Assembly: GCF_004359215.1 (NCBI RefSeq)
Contig: NC_090620.1
Location: forward strand, 1,245,809-1,309,808
DNA from: Bremia lactucae
Lineage: Eukaryota; Oomycota; Peronosporomycetes; Peronosporales; Peronosporaceae
Reading direction: 5' to 3'
Length of the DNA stretch: 64,000 nucleotides
Below the pieces are notes generated by a model. It searched no databases. It saw only the letters and a program-made list of their open reading frames with translations, and had not been told where the DNA came from. The translations under genes were made by a program, and so were the position numbers. Shown in pieces: positions 42,080 to 53,930 of the stretch; the first letter of the stretch is position 1, and each line of letters opens with the position of its first letter.

Positions 42080-42725
42080 TGTAACAGGGCACTGCCGACT
42101 TGTACTGCTTCAGTACAAGTCCACTTCGCACTGCCTCAGTGCGAGTGGTGCCTCACGTCACCACTAGTTCACGTACACTAATACAAAGAGCTTCTTTGAA
42201 AAGTGAGGCCTTAGAGCAGAACCGGCTGACGAACACCTCTATCCGGACTTGAAGGTTCTCCCTCGACATCATTCTCTCTTAGTCCGAGTGCTTAGAACCC
42301 GATTGGACATGTCCACCGCGGAACATCAGCAGACCGATGCGAAAATGGTTGGTTGGTGTCGAAAGGATGCTTGAAGCGAGTTGGAAAAGAATTTTCGTAA
42401 ACTGTATTTAATATAATTAAGTTCTTCTGTTTCTATTTATTTATACGAACTTAATATATGCTAATTCAAAACATGTAATAAAATTTTATCTGTCTCTCTC
42501 TTTGTGCGCGTCCAGCGCCGACTGGACCGCGGAGCAAGTAGATATAATGGCCTATATCTACCAATGGATAAGCATTTCAAATATTACCATGTAAAGTAAT
42601 ATTCTCCAAATATTCTCTACCTTTTAGATAATATATTCGGTACTTCAAATTCTCATCATGAGGAGCAACGACGCGCGGAGGAATCAACAACCTTTAAGTG
42701 TTAGTTTTATGTAACGATACCCCCG
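42080..42725 (-). repeat. Gypsy-1e 5' LTR with foreign insertions
   Basis: Reverse-orientation LTR (TGTAACAGGGC at 42080 back to ATGTAACGATACCCCC at 42725). It is about 200 bp longer than usual. 42187-42396 is foreign and contains 42301-42340, matching the integrase segment at 22411-22446. 42634-42682 matches Gypsy-2 22906-22952. The remaining blocks are normal LTR. Confidence 0.75.
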
Positions 42726-43150
42726 GACAGATATGTGCTGCTGAGTTAATCTTGATGTGGCATTTCTTTTATAACCACATCCCTTCAAAAAAGCGAAATA
42801 CTTATTTCTTTTGAAGAGTATTACACCTGTCTAAAATTATAACCTTTATAATTTATCAGGAAGAGGCGTCCCACCATTATTAATTTAGACAAATTATAAG
42901 CCAAAAAAACTTTCACATATTCGGACTGACAATTATACAAGCATTACAAAATTATTTTCACAGGCAGTGGGAATTAACGCAATTAACTTTTTCTCAAGAC
43001 TGCCGTAGAGGTCCGCATGGTATAACCTTGCTCGCGGGCAGACGCGTCAACGACCAAATTTTCCTTCTTAAGGTTCGTAGGTACAGCGCATATGGATTTA
43101 TGAGTGAGTGACAAGTCATATTCAAACCCACTGATGGAAGCTTGTCATTC
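42726..43150. other. AT-rich sequence next to the Copia-1 LTR
   Basis: No gene seen. Some dyads are present (for example around 42785-42822). It may contain the distal part of the Copia-1 3' LTR or old target DNA. Confidence 0.3.
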
Positions 43151-43410
43151 TTGTAGAGATATTATAGCAGAGCAGACAACTTGTAGTCAGGAAGTAAATT
43201 GGAAAGTATATTAGTCTTTAGAAAACTTACACATGCAATCAGCTACTCCTTTGTAGAAGCACTACAAAGGTCTCATATGAGTCATTTCTTTCTTCATCTA
43301 ACAGATTGCTGTAGTTTCATTTTCTGTGTCCGTTGCAAAACGATTACAATCAATCGTCATTATGACGTTTGAGCGTACACAGAATGTCCAACATCAACAC
43401 TCCTCCTCGA
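43151..43410 (-). repeat. Copia-1 polypurine tract and 3' LTR start
   Basis: On the minus strand TCGAGGAGGAG (43400-43410) is the polypurine tract, followed directly by TGTTGATGTTGGACATTCTG, a typical Copia LTR start. The far LTR end is not defined; a CA candidate lies near 43151. No 5' LTR partner was found. Confidence 0.55.
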
Positions 43411-43439
43411 CTAGAAGTCTCCATCGTTTGTCTTTGCCA

Positions 43440-46400
43440 CGAGAAATTGGAACTTGTTGGTCGAAATTGCCTTAGTTAGAAAATCGGCGAGCTGTGACTT
43501 GGTTTCAATAAACTTCGGCTAAATGACCTTGGCCTTGACTTGGTCGCGAACGAAGTGCTCGCGAATATCAATATGTTTCGCTCGACTTTGATAGCCTTCG
43601 TCCTTCGCAATAGCAATCGCTGGTTGTCTTCATACACAACCACTGGACCGTCAATCTTGACCTTCATCTCCAACAATAATTTTTTTGACCACAAAATTTC
43701 TTGAATGCACAACGAAATTGCGACATATTCAGCTTTGGCAGTACTTAGTCATACACTGTTCTAAAGCTTCGACTTGAATATGACTGGAGAGTCATTGACC
43801 ATCACCATGACTCCAGATGTCGAACGTCGACTATCTTTGTCACTTCCCCAATCTGCATCACTAAATGCACTCAGCTACAGGTCACCAGGTTGCTTCGATA
43901 ACAAATTCCGTTTGTTGCAGTCGACTTTAGGTAGCGCAGCACACGAATGGCTGCATTCCAGTGTTCTTCACTCGGTTTTTTCAAATGTCGACTCAGTCGA
44001 CCTACTGCAGATGCAATATCATGTCTTCTACCTTCGCCACATGTAGGAGTGATCCTACCAGAGATCGATACGGCCGATTCTCCATTTTTGAGTCCTTTTC
44101 CTCGCACTTAAGCATGACTTGACCTTCCACACTTGGGTTGTAAACAACTTTCGCCCCGACTTGGTTGAACTTTACGACCATCCTGTCAATGCACGCATTT
44201 TTGGCTGATCTTGAGCTACCTTGTATGCTGTGCATAGTCCACCTCAATGCCGAGGATAAATCTCACATTGCCTAGCGTCTTTAACTTGAAATGACTTGCA
44301 AGTTCATCTGCAACTTTGTCAATTAAATTAGCAGAAGTACCTCCAATCAGCATATCATCGACATACAGCGTCACGTAAATCCACGAAAGGTTTCCATCGT
44401 GATGGACAAAGACGCACGGGTCCGAAACACATGGCACGAAACCCATGTTGCAAAACACCTTCGAAATTGTCTTCAACCATGTTGCAGCAGCCTGTTTTAA
44501 TCCATACAAACTTCTGTTGAGCTTCAAAACTTGACCTGGATCCATGTCGACCCTCTGAGGCGTAAAAATGTACACATCTTCGTTCAATACGCCATTTATG
44601 AACGCAAAATCACCATCATAATGGTGAATTGTCATTGCATGATGACAACACACAGCCAGGAAGACGCGAATAGAATTCGTGTTCGCAACCGGCAAATATG
44701 TTTCGTGGTAGTCAACTCCATAGGTTTGACGATAACCCAACGCCACAAGTCGAGCTTTGTACCGCTCAATATCACCATATTCGTTACTTTTGATTGAAAA
44801 ACCCACTTGGTTCCAATCACCTTTTTGTTTGGAGAATTCTCCACTGCAGTCCATGTTTTTTGTTATCCAGTGCCTTAAGTTCGACCTTGATCGCATCACT
44901 CCCCATCTTGGATTGAGGAGACGCCACTGCATCGTGGTATGTAGATGGAGTTTCGAATTCTGCATTTGCTTGCTCATACTTAATTCGATATCTTTTTGAG
45001 GCCCGAGCCTCTGGCTCCTCACTGCGCGATGTATTATGTATAGTTGACGTCCTGACTGGAACCAAAGCTTGATCTCATAGCTCGATCATGGTAACGCGAG
45101 CGGGGCATTTTGACCACCAAATTGAGATGATTGCACCATAGAGAAATCAGTGTGATAATCCAAGTCCCCCCTGGGCACAATGTCTCGAGTCGTAATCATA
45201 TCCAAATCAGTTGGCTCCATGTAAACATCATCGATATCGAAAGCAGGATCAGACACATGCTCAAAACCCTGGCGTGGAGTTATAGACTCAAATTCACTTG
45301 GAGGTGGAATGATTTGATCATTGCCAGTCTGGTCCACAACCATTGGCTCTACGTCATATTGAGTAGTAATAATTGGTAATCGAATAACATCTGTATCGTC
45401 ATCATTGTCATGATCCACACGTAGAGAAACCTGTATATCTCCAACCACTTGCACATACTTGGACCTTGGCAACTCTTGTAAAGTCACTGGTCGCGTGATC
45501 TCCAGTCGATCAGACTCGAAGTTCCAGACACGATATCTCTTCAAATCGTCTGAGTAACCCAAAACATGCATCGACATGCCTTCTTGTCCAACTTTAGACG
45601 TTTTATTTTGCAATGTGTGCGTAACCTTTTTGCACCTAACACTCGTATGTGCGACAAATCTGGATTGGTTCCAAAACTTTAAATGGGGTCTTGGTTGGTT
45701 GAGAGGCGCACGTAACTCGACTAGTCACGTATACTGCAGTATTCATCGCTTCAGCCCACCATTTCTTCTCCACTTGCATGTAATTTAGCATCGATCTTGC
45801 TCGTTGTGTCAGTGTTCGATTTAGTCTTTCAGCCATTCCATTTTGCTGTGGCGACTTCGTACTTCTTCAAATCGCTTGTTACTGTACTCGCCACCATTGT
45901 CGGTGCGAATACACTTATCTTGGTACTTACCGGGTTTTCCATCATCGACTTGTACTCGGTGAGCTTATCCACCGCATTTGACTTGTGTGCAATATAGCAT
46001 GCGACCTCATAGAGTGAATAATCATCTAAAAATGTCATTTCGAATCTTGCTCCATCTTGCGACTTGGTCTCCTTTGGTTCCATAACGTCGCTGTGAAAAA
46101 CTTGGAGCAGTGAATTTGTCTAACTTCACCGTACTTAGACTTCGGAAACGGCTTGACTGAAGACTTGCCTGTCACACACCCTTCGCTGATTTCGTCTTGG
46201 TAATCATCAACACTAGACGGATCTTGCATCTTAAATTCCCCAACACACTTGTCAAGGTTTTTCATTGCCTTAAATGGCAAGTGTCCTCGTCTTGCGTGCC
46301 ATACACTTGGACTCGTACGTTTCGCTCCATCGCCAACCTCTTCACTCGCATTTGCAGATTCCACTGTATCACACTCCAACACAAACAATTTACCCTTTTG

Positions 46401-47449
46401 GTTCACTTGAGTCACCGCTTCTTGACCATTTCTGATTTCACACATTTTGTTTTGAAAAATGACATGTATACCTTTTGCAGACAATGCAGGAACTGATAGG
46501 AGACGACGATTCAGCTTTGGAACGTACAACACGTCTTCAATACGTATTGATTTCTTGTTCTTCAACATGACACGAATTGTCCCAACTCCAGCAGCCAAAA
46601 CTGTTTCTTCATTCGCAATCGAGATTTCAACAGACCTGTTAAGCGATCTGATTCCCACAAACATATCTTGGTATGGGCACATATCACAACTCGCACCACT
46701 GTCGAGTAGCCAACCTTCAGAGCTATGTTCACCCACAGTGAACGCTTGCTCAGAGCTTTTGTTCTTGTCTGAATTCTCCAGCATTCTTGTTTCTTGTGTC
46801 CATTTCTGCCGCATATAAAAACGTCCCAGTAATCTTGTTTCTTGTTTCCTTCGACCGAAAACGCTTGCTCTTGAAGTTTCTTGTAGCCTTCAACGCAATT
46901 TTGCTCTTCTCCTTTCGAGCAATGCCTTCGTATTCACGACATAGCATCTCCTTGGCTTAAAACTAATCAATGTCCCTCGTGTTCTCGATAATCCGGACGA
47001 TCTGATCGTATTCATCAGTCAAGTTTCCAAGCAGAATCACGAGCCGCTCAGCTTGCGCGACCTCGTCACCGACGGCTTGCATTGACATACGCAGCTCATC
47101 AAACTTGAGAAAGTGATCCATTACACTTTCTCTCTTAAGCTCGTGCAATTGTCGACGCATCTGCACCATGAATGCTTCTGCGAAGAAAGAAGCTCTTCAA
47201 AATTTCCCATGCTTCTGCAGGTGTCTCTGCATTTCGAACCATGGACTGAAGACTTAAGTTCATCATCGTACACAAGTTTGCGAAGGCCTTCATATCGTTG
47301 ACTTTCCATAAAGACGCGCTAGCGTCAACTTCACACGGTGCCGCCGTCGCGTCGACGTGCTCCAATAGCCCCTTCTTGGCGAGCTTCATTCGCGCGTTAA
47401 ACTCCCATACGAAGTAGTTGTCTTCGTTGAGAGCATCGTTCGCTCCCAG
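43440..47449 (-). pseudogene. Copia-1 gag-pol, 5'-truncated, frameshifted
   Basis: Minus-strand order: gag (46963-47449, WKVNDMKAFANLCTMMNLSL, PAEAWEILKSFF), protease (46400-46814, GWLLDSGASCDMCP with the catalytic D-S-G), GAG-pre-integrase (VWHARRGHLPFKAMKNL), integrase (45636-46083, FEMTFLDDYSLYEVACYIAH, then MAERLNRTLTQRARSMLNYM), RT (44216-45022, YKARLVALGYRQTYGVDYHE, NRSLYGLKQAAATWL, YVDDMLIGG with the catalytic Y-V-D-D) and RNase H (43476-44107, VVVYEDNQ). The order protease-integrase-RT defines Ty1/Copia. It is the longest nearly colinear pol in the window, broken by a handful of frameshifts. The 5' end is cut at 47449 by a Gypsy-1 LTR. Confidence 0.9.
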
Positions 47450-47450
47450 T

Positions 47451-47876
47451 ATCGTTACATGAAATTAACACTTAAAGATTGTTAATTAATATATTATCTA
47501 AAAGGTAAAGAATATTTGGAGAATATTACTGTACATGGTAATTTCTAAAGGCTTATCCATTGGTAGATATAGGCCATTATATCTACTTTCTCCGCGGTCC
47601 AGTCAGCGCTAGACGCGCGCAAAGAGAAAGACAGATAGCACTTTTAGTACATGTTATGTATTAGTTTTTAATTAAGTTAGTATTAAGTAGATAGACAAGA
47701 AGAACTTAATTATATTAATACAGTTTATATTTAACCCTCTTTAAAACAAGTGTTTTAAAGAGAAGACTTCCTCTGCACGTACTAGTGTACGTGAGTGACG
47801 TGAGGCACCACTCGCACTGAGGTAGTGCGAAGTGGACTTGTACTGAAGCTGTACAAGTCGGCAGTGCCCTGTTACA
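47451..47876 (+). repeat. Gypsy-1f 5' LTR
   Basis: The first about 13 bases are missing at the junction with Copia-1. The rest runs from TATCGTTACATGAAATTAAC to GCCCTGTTACA, followed by CCTGGTAGCAC. Confidence 0.85.
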
Positions 47877-47925
47877 CCTGGTAGCACTTCGTAGTCCGTC
47901 CAAGGACCACAGTTCCAGCATTTAA

Positions 47926-49160
47926 CATGGACATGTTAAATGATAATGGAAATACGCATCACGTTTCGCGTGATAGCTACTCCTTTCTAAGTGACATAGA
48001 AAGGAGTGCGGCCGAATGAATGAGTTCGTTCGTAGGGAATGATGCCATCTTGGCCATGATGTCTATATTTGGACAGAAATGCTCTTTATTCAGCTATCGC
48101 CAACTTCGTACAACATGTACTTGACGAGGCGAAGGAGAAGGTAGCCTCGCTTGATCAGCAAGGCTTTTAGCAGGAAGAACTGTTGAGGTTGCAGCAGGTA
48201 GAGACCTCTGTACCTGGGATGACGCACACGCGTCGTCTCGAAACCTTAAAGATAGACATCTCTAAGTATAGGGGAGTCGAAGAAGACTCCTCTTAAGATG
48301 GTTCGTTGAGTTGGACGATGCCATTACGGCTCGTCACATCGTCGAAAGCAAATGCAAGTCGCATTATTGAGTCAAATTTGGCAGGTCGTGCCAAAACTTG
48401 GGCATTAAGCCTTAAGTTGCGCGGCCCATATGTCTTTGGGTTGCTAGAGGCTGTTAAAGACCGGCTCAAACAGACGTTTGAACCGCCTAGGGCTTAGTTC
48501 ACGCTTTTGTAACTCAAGCAAGGCAAGCGTGATGTTCACGCTTATGCCTAGCACATACGACTCTTAGCGAGTTGTATCACGAACAATCCAGTTCATAAAC
48601 ACAAACCGTTGCCCTTTTTGGCATTCGGTCCATAATTACGTTCAGTACCTCTCGGTTCTGGGCGTGGGCACTGCACTCATGAGCGTGGTGTCCTAACTTT
48701 TGACAGCGATTGCAGAAATGCAATCGCTTATTGTTCGAAAAGCGAGGTTTTTCGCTTTCAATATAGGAGAGGTCCAGAGGTTCTGGACCTCCAAGCTCGT
48801 GTCGTCGTGGAGGACGATACGATGACGAACTAGCTTGAGCCTGTCTCAAGCTAAAGTCTTCCTGTTCCGCAGCGATTATTGTTTTTTTTTCAAGCGTATC
48901 TAGTTCCAAGCGGAACAAGTGGGTCTTCACGGGACCATCCGTAAGACCTTGCATGAACACCGTAATCAACGTGCGCGCGGGTCCGACGCTGTTGCAAAAT
49001 TGCAACAGCGAGGCGGACCACCAAAATATGCTTGGGGTCCGTAGGGGCGCAACGTCCTCCTAGTCCAGCAACCTCAAGAGAATTTGCAAATCTCTTGAAG
49101 AAAGTTGCTCCAGACACACAATTAGTATGTGTCTCCGCACTAGGTGATGAGGAATACCTC
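47926..49160 (+). pseudogene. Gypsy-1f gag with internal inversion
   Basis: Gag opens at the ATG at 47926 (MDMLNDNGNTHHVSRDSYSF) and has an in-frame stop after about 30 codons, plus frameshifts. The segment from about 48604 to 48973, which holds the CCHC knuckle (CNRCQKLGHHAHEC), lies in reverse orientation relative to the flanking gag, so it reads on the minus strand. In Gypsy-1d the same segment is in normal orientation. Confidence 0.85.
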
Positions 49161-49189
49161 ATCACCTTGAAATAAAGTGACAAATGATT

Positions 49190-51740
49190 TGTCACTTAGA
49201 GCCCTAGTGGACTGTGAAGCGTTAAAGAACTTTATTCGTCGCCAGTCTCTATAGGGTCGTATGCTCAAATATGTTGAGCGCGACATCCCTCCAACGAGGA
49301 TGACGGTGCGTCCAGCGACAGGCGCATCGATAACAGTAATAAAACGCGTAGTGACATTTAACTACACGTTAAAAGATTTAAAGTACGATGATGAATTCAT
49401 CGTACTGGATTTGGATGACAAATTTGATGTCTTCCTAGGTCTACCTTGGCTCAGAAAATAAGAACCAAGGATTAGCTGGCAGCATCAATCCGTAAAGATT
49501 GCCTGCCACTTGATCATCAGAAGGCCATCTGATGAACTTCTTTAGCGTCCACAAGCGTGTGAATGTACTACAAGTGAGTGCGATGGCCTCACTTGTGGCA
49601 CTGTCGTTATGACGACTGCACAAGATCACAGTTTGATTACCAATCACACTGTGAAGTCAGCTGCCGGCGGCTGTGCGAATGCACAGGCAGCGCCGAAGGT
49701 CCACCACTCGAATAAGTCGAGTGGATTGAGACATGAATGTTCACCTGGCGGGCGACATTCAAGGAAGATACCAATTGTCCAAAAGGGACAGCACGATGAT
49801 CCTAGGTCGAGTAGAGAGTCGACCGTAGAGGACCCGACTGTGATAGCGCAACCACAGTCAAAAGACGTTGAAGGAACATGTCCCCACGTACTTAAGGAGA
49901 AAACTCCTCAATTAGTAAATGCTGAAGTGACTAGACTTCAGCATCCCGAGAAATGAATTCCTCGGCAGCCTGTGGATATATTCCAGGAAGAAACCGAGAT
50001 ATTGAATGTCTTGGTTAATGACGGATCGAGAGTAGGCGCTTCTACTCTTGATCTGTATGCGCCTCCGAAGTTAACTTCGGAGATAACTCAATTACCAACC
50101 CTAGAACCTAAGCGGTTCTTGAGAGATCTGCATTGTGGGAAAATCAAGCAGATCTGCGTACTCGTCACAGAGGACGATTACGTAACCGACATTCGGTCAG
50201 CGGTAATTTTTGCAGAGAACGAACGGGTTCTCAGCAGCTCATCAATGGACGAAAATGTCCTCGATGAGAAGACTCGGATTGAGAGATACAGTACTCAATC
50301 TTGGGAGTCACTCAAGGGAAATCCTCCATACGAGGATTTAATAGAATTCAAGGATGTATTCCCTGAAGCAGTTCCATGCGAGTTGCCTAAGGATGAAGGC
50401 ACTCGACATGAGATCGAGCTCAAACCGGGCTCGAAGTACTGTGTCATAAAGCAGTGGTCACTGCCTCGTGAACAAGTACTTGCAATCGATAAATTCTCTA
50501 CCGATAGAGTAAAAGCGGGCCATGTAAGGGAGTCAACCCCCCCACATAGCTCTCCGACCTTCTGTGTGCGAAAGGCCACAGGAGGGTGGTGGATAGTGCA
50601 CGCAATCAATAAACTGAATGCTGCAACGGTACCGGCTCAAAAGCCGATACCTAGAAAAGACGTAATAGATGGTATGTCTAAGAGTACCATCTTTTCGTCT
50701 ATGGATCTGATGGATGGATTTTATCAGATCCCTATGCGTGAACGGGACATACCGTACGCAGCAGTGAGCACTCCCATGGGATGCTCTGGTAATGGCTTGT
50801 AATGCTACAAGGGCTTAGTAACGCCCCTGCATCATTCAACAGATGCGTAATGAATCTGTTGAGACCGGTGCGAGAATTCGCACCGAGATGTTTTGACGAT
50901 GTATTCGTCCATAGCCGGGTCACGGACAGAATTTCGAACGTGGAAGTTCGTAAAACTCACGTTCGTCAGGTTCTTACACTTATACGAAAGCATAAGTTGT
51001 ACGCAAATTTAGAGAAGTGTATATATGCTGCAAGCGAAATACCACTTCTTGGCTGCATTGTCGGTAAAAGCGGCGTGCGCCCTGATCGCGAAAGATTAAT
51101 GCAATTACCGACTGGCCAGTTTTAGTCGATGCCAAGGGACTTAGAAGGGTTCTTGGGCTAACGGCGTACTTACACAAGTACTCACGCAATTATGCCGAGA
51201 TGACAGTTCATCTCTCTCGTCTCTTGAAAAAGACGACAAATGGCTATGAAACGCTGATTGTCAGCGTTCCTTTGAAGGTATCAAGCAAAGTTTGATGCAA
51301 TTGCCCATCTTGGCAATTGCAGAACAAAAAGACAGACCATCCATGTGGTCTGTGACGCCAGCGATTTCGCAATCGGCTGTGCGTTAATGCAATACGATAC
51401 AGACGGCGCGGAGCGCGTCGTCTGTTACCAATCGCGTCAGCTGCAACCAGCTGAACGCAATTGCCTAGTGCATAACAAGGAACTCCTTGCCATGAAATAT
51501 GCACTGGCTAAGCTTAAAGTCTATCTCCTCGGAGATAGACCGTTCATCGTATATACGGACCATGCTTTATACGCACGGCCGTAAATAGCCCACACCTTTC
51601 GCAAAGAATGGCGAGGTGACTATCCTTCTTCGCAGAGTATAATTTCTCCGTGGAATATAAACCAGGACGACTTAATGTCGTCGCTGATGCGTTATCACGC
51701 GACCCGATTTCGAGTCGTTTGCGCATTCCAACAGTGGAAA
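49190..51740 (+). pseudogene. Gypsy-1f protease, reverse transcriptase, RNase H
   Basis: Protease 49190-49960: DLDDKFDVFLGLPWLRK followed by a stop, with the active site altered to ALVDCEALK. Then a long open frame 49972-50802 (276 codons) with the linker and RT fingers (FCVRKATGGWWIVHAINKLN, SSMDLMDGFYQIPMRERDIP). RT palm 50802-51125: the catalytic box reads RCFDDVFVHSR, with Cys in place of Tyr. RNase H 51345-51584: MVCDASDFAIGCALMQYDTD, HNKELLAMKYALAKLKVYLL. Frameshifts lie at about 50800 and 51125. Confidence 0.9.
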
Positions 51741-51785
51741 TAATCCCACTGTGCAACACTCATTTCAAGTGTTCCGTCATCAACC

Positions 51786-53040
51786 TTGTTTGATGACATA
51801 AAGAAAGCCTACGCAGAAGATAAGGACCTTCTGCGTTTAATGTATCATCAAATGAATCCATTCGATAAATCTTATGAAGATTTACCGGCTTTATATCGAT
51901 CGTCATCCGATCGATACACAACACGCAACAGCTTCTTGTATTACACAGCCGTTGCCGGCAACACTCTACGTGTCGTCGTCCCAACTCACAATGATTTGCG
52001 CTTGCGCATCATGTATGAGTGTCACGATGCACCAACAAGTGGGCATCGTGGACGTGAGAAGACTTACCTCACAGTAAGTCGCGACTTTTACAGTCCCCGC
52101 CAGTATCAGTTCGTGCGCAAGTACATTCGTCCTTGCGAGGTGTGCTGATTGGGTGAATATGCGTTGTGGACGCATGCACCGAATTGGTGATGGCGAATTC
52201 GACCATCGATAAAAATTCGCTCCAATTCGGATACGATTGGACGTAACCTCGAAGTATCTCTATGTAGTCACTTATGCGGGTAGTAGTAAACTACTACCCA
52301 AGTTCATTGGGCCATTCCATGTACTGCATTGCAGAGGCAATGCGTCCACAACAGAATAGCCACGAAGGATGCTAACACATCCTACGTTTTCGTTGGTAGG
52401 CTCCGTCCGCACCATCAGTAATCGTTTTCTTGCAAGGACGGATCTGACCACCCTTTTCAAAAATCCCTGAAAGCTTTTGTGATCAGGAATTTGACTCTCA
52501 TGTTCAGTATGGTGATTCTCATGCCGAATCCGAAGTTCCATAAAATCGCGATGAGCTGACAGCTCGTCACGAAGAGCGTTGTACTTCCGTTCGTACTCCA
52601 CATTGAGTAAGCACTTTTCGGACGGTCTCCCAACCGGTCGATACGGTGAGTCTGCACATTCCGTTCCGACAAGTGAAACTTACCGCGCTCGTGATAAAGA
52701 CCCTCCACCAATACATGGAGAAAGTGGTCGAATTCGTCGTCTTCGACTCTAGATCCGACACATAGGTCGGATCTAATTTTTCCTCCCTCCACCACAACCA
52801 TTGATGGATTCGCACGGTGGTCAACGTTTCCTTGTGGATCGTATTCTAAATCACCGTGATGTGAAGGGGCAGCGAACGAGCTATCTGGTTCGCTGGTGCG
52901 GTTATCCCCATCCGCATGATTGCTGAACACTTCATTCCCAGCTGGTTGTTGACGTTGAGAGCCTCGTCCGTCAGTATGACGAGACCCATGCGATGGATCA
53001 GAAGGTCCATCTAAAAACACACGCCCCTGGTGCATGTAAA
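51786..53040 (+). pseudogene. Gypsy-1f integrase remnants and chromodomain
   Basis: 51786-52148 encodes the linker and the H2C2 zinc region (RLRIMYECHDAPTSGHRGRE ... RKYIRPCEVC). The frame then stops, and by 52285 the sequence already matches the integrase C-terminal part (KLLPKFIGPFHVLHCRGNA), so the catalytic D-D-E core is deleted. The chromodomain follows at about 52805-53000 (GQRFLVDRILNHRDVKGQRT, then YLVRWCGYPHPHD). The element cannot encode an active integrase. Confidence 0.8.
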
Positions 53041-53558
53041 TCAATTGCAAAACGATGCGAAATCTTTTCCAGGGCGAAGAAAGGGAGTATGCATTCTCTT
53101 TCACTCGTTTCGTGTTGTCGACACAACACGGACAGGGATCACCCCACGTGAGGCATGGAACTCCTGCCTCATGAGACAACCGATGAAATTTAAATCTTGC
53201 ACCGGTTGCAGCTCACTTTTCGAACTTAACGCGAATCGCGTTAAGTCTTCGAAGCCAGGGTTCGCGTCCAGTGTCTTTGACATTGCGAATGAACGAGCCC
53301 CAGGCTTGCATCAGCGAGACTTTATTTTACTTGTTGTTGCCACTATACTATGGATGCTTAAGAAAAGCATCGAGATAAAAATCTCCCTCAGCGCGAAAGT
53401 TCTTCGCGTTGGGATCAAGGCCATGTAGCTTTGTCGCAATAAATAGGGGATATTTATTGTGAGGAGAAGTCTCTCCAGACAAGCTATTATTTAGCCGTTT
53501 GGGCAAAAGCCACGGCTTCTCTCAGGGCAAGACGAGACATTTTAGTATCTACGATCCA

Positions 53559-53846
53559 TTAAGTGGTACCCACTGAAGCAGGGGATCCACAAGAACATTT
53601 ATTACGATGGCTTATGCCATCATTATTACCACGCACAGAAATAAGTGCGGAAGACGGCGCTGGCGATGAGGAATCATCCTCATCGTCGGAACCGAACATG
53701 CTGTAGCGAACGCTACCAGCACGACTACCCGATTGAGCCCCCTCATTCGAAGGCTCATAGTCAGTCGTCTGACGACGTTCAGGCGACTGTTCCACTCTCC
53801 CCGAGTTGGCCATCTCGTCCGACTCGCATTCGTAGTCGACCTCCAA
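53559..53846 (-). pseudogene. Antisense reading frame in the Gypsy-1f 3' region
   Basis: Minus-strand frame VDYECESDEMANSGRVEQSP, then RRQTTDYEPSNEGAQSGSRA and YSMFGSDDEDDSSSPAPSS. It is homologous to the antisense frame at 6433-6836. It is acidic and Ser-rich, unlike the sense-strand translations, which are His/Arg-rich and short. This copy keeps the two halves in one frame, which supports joining them in the 6.4-6.8 kb copy. Confidence 0.45.
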
Positions 53847-53930
53847 AGAGGGGTCGCATTCACGTGGTAGGTCTTAGAGTGACCACTCCATTCAATGACA
53901 GTCATAGCGATTGTCGTTCAAGGGGGGGGG

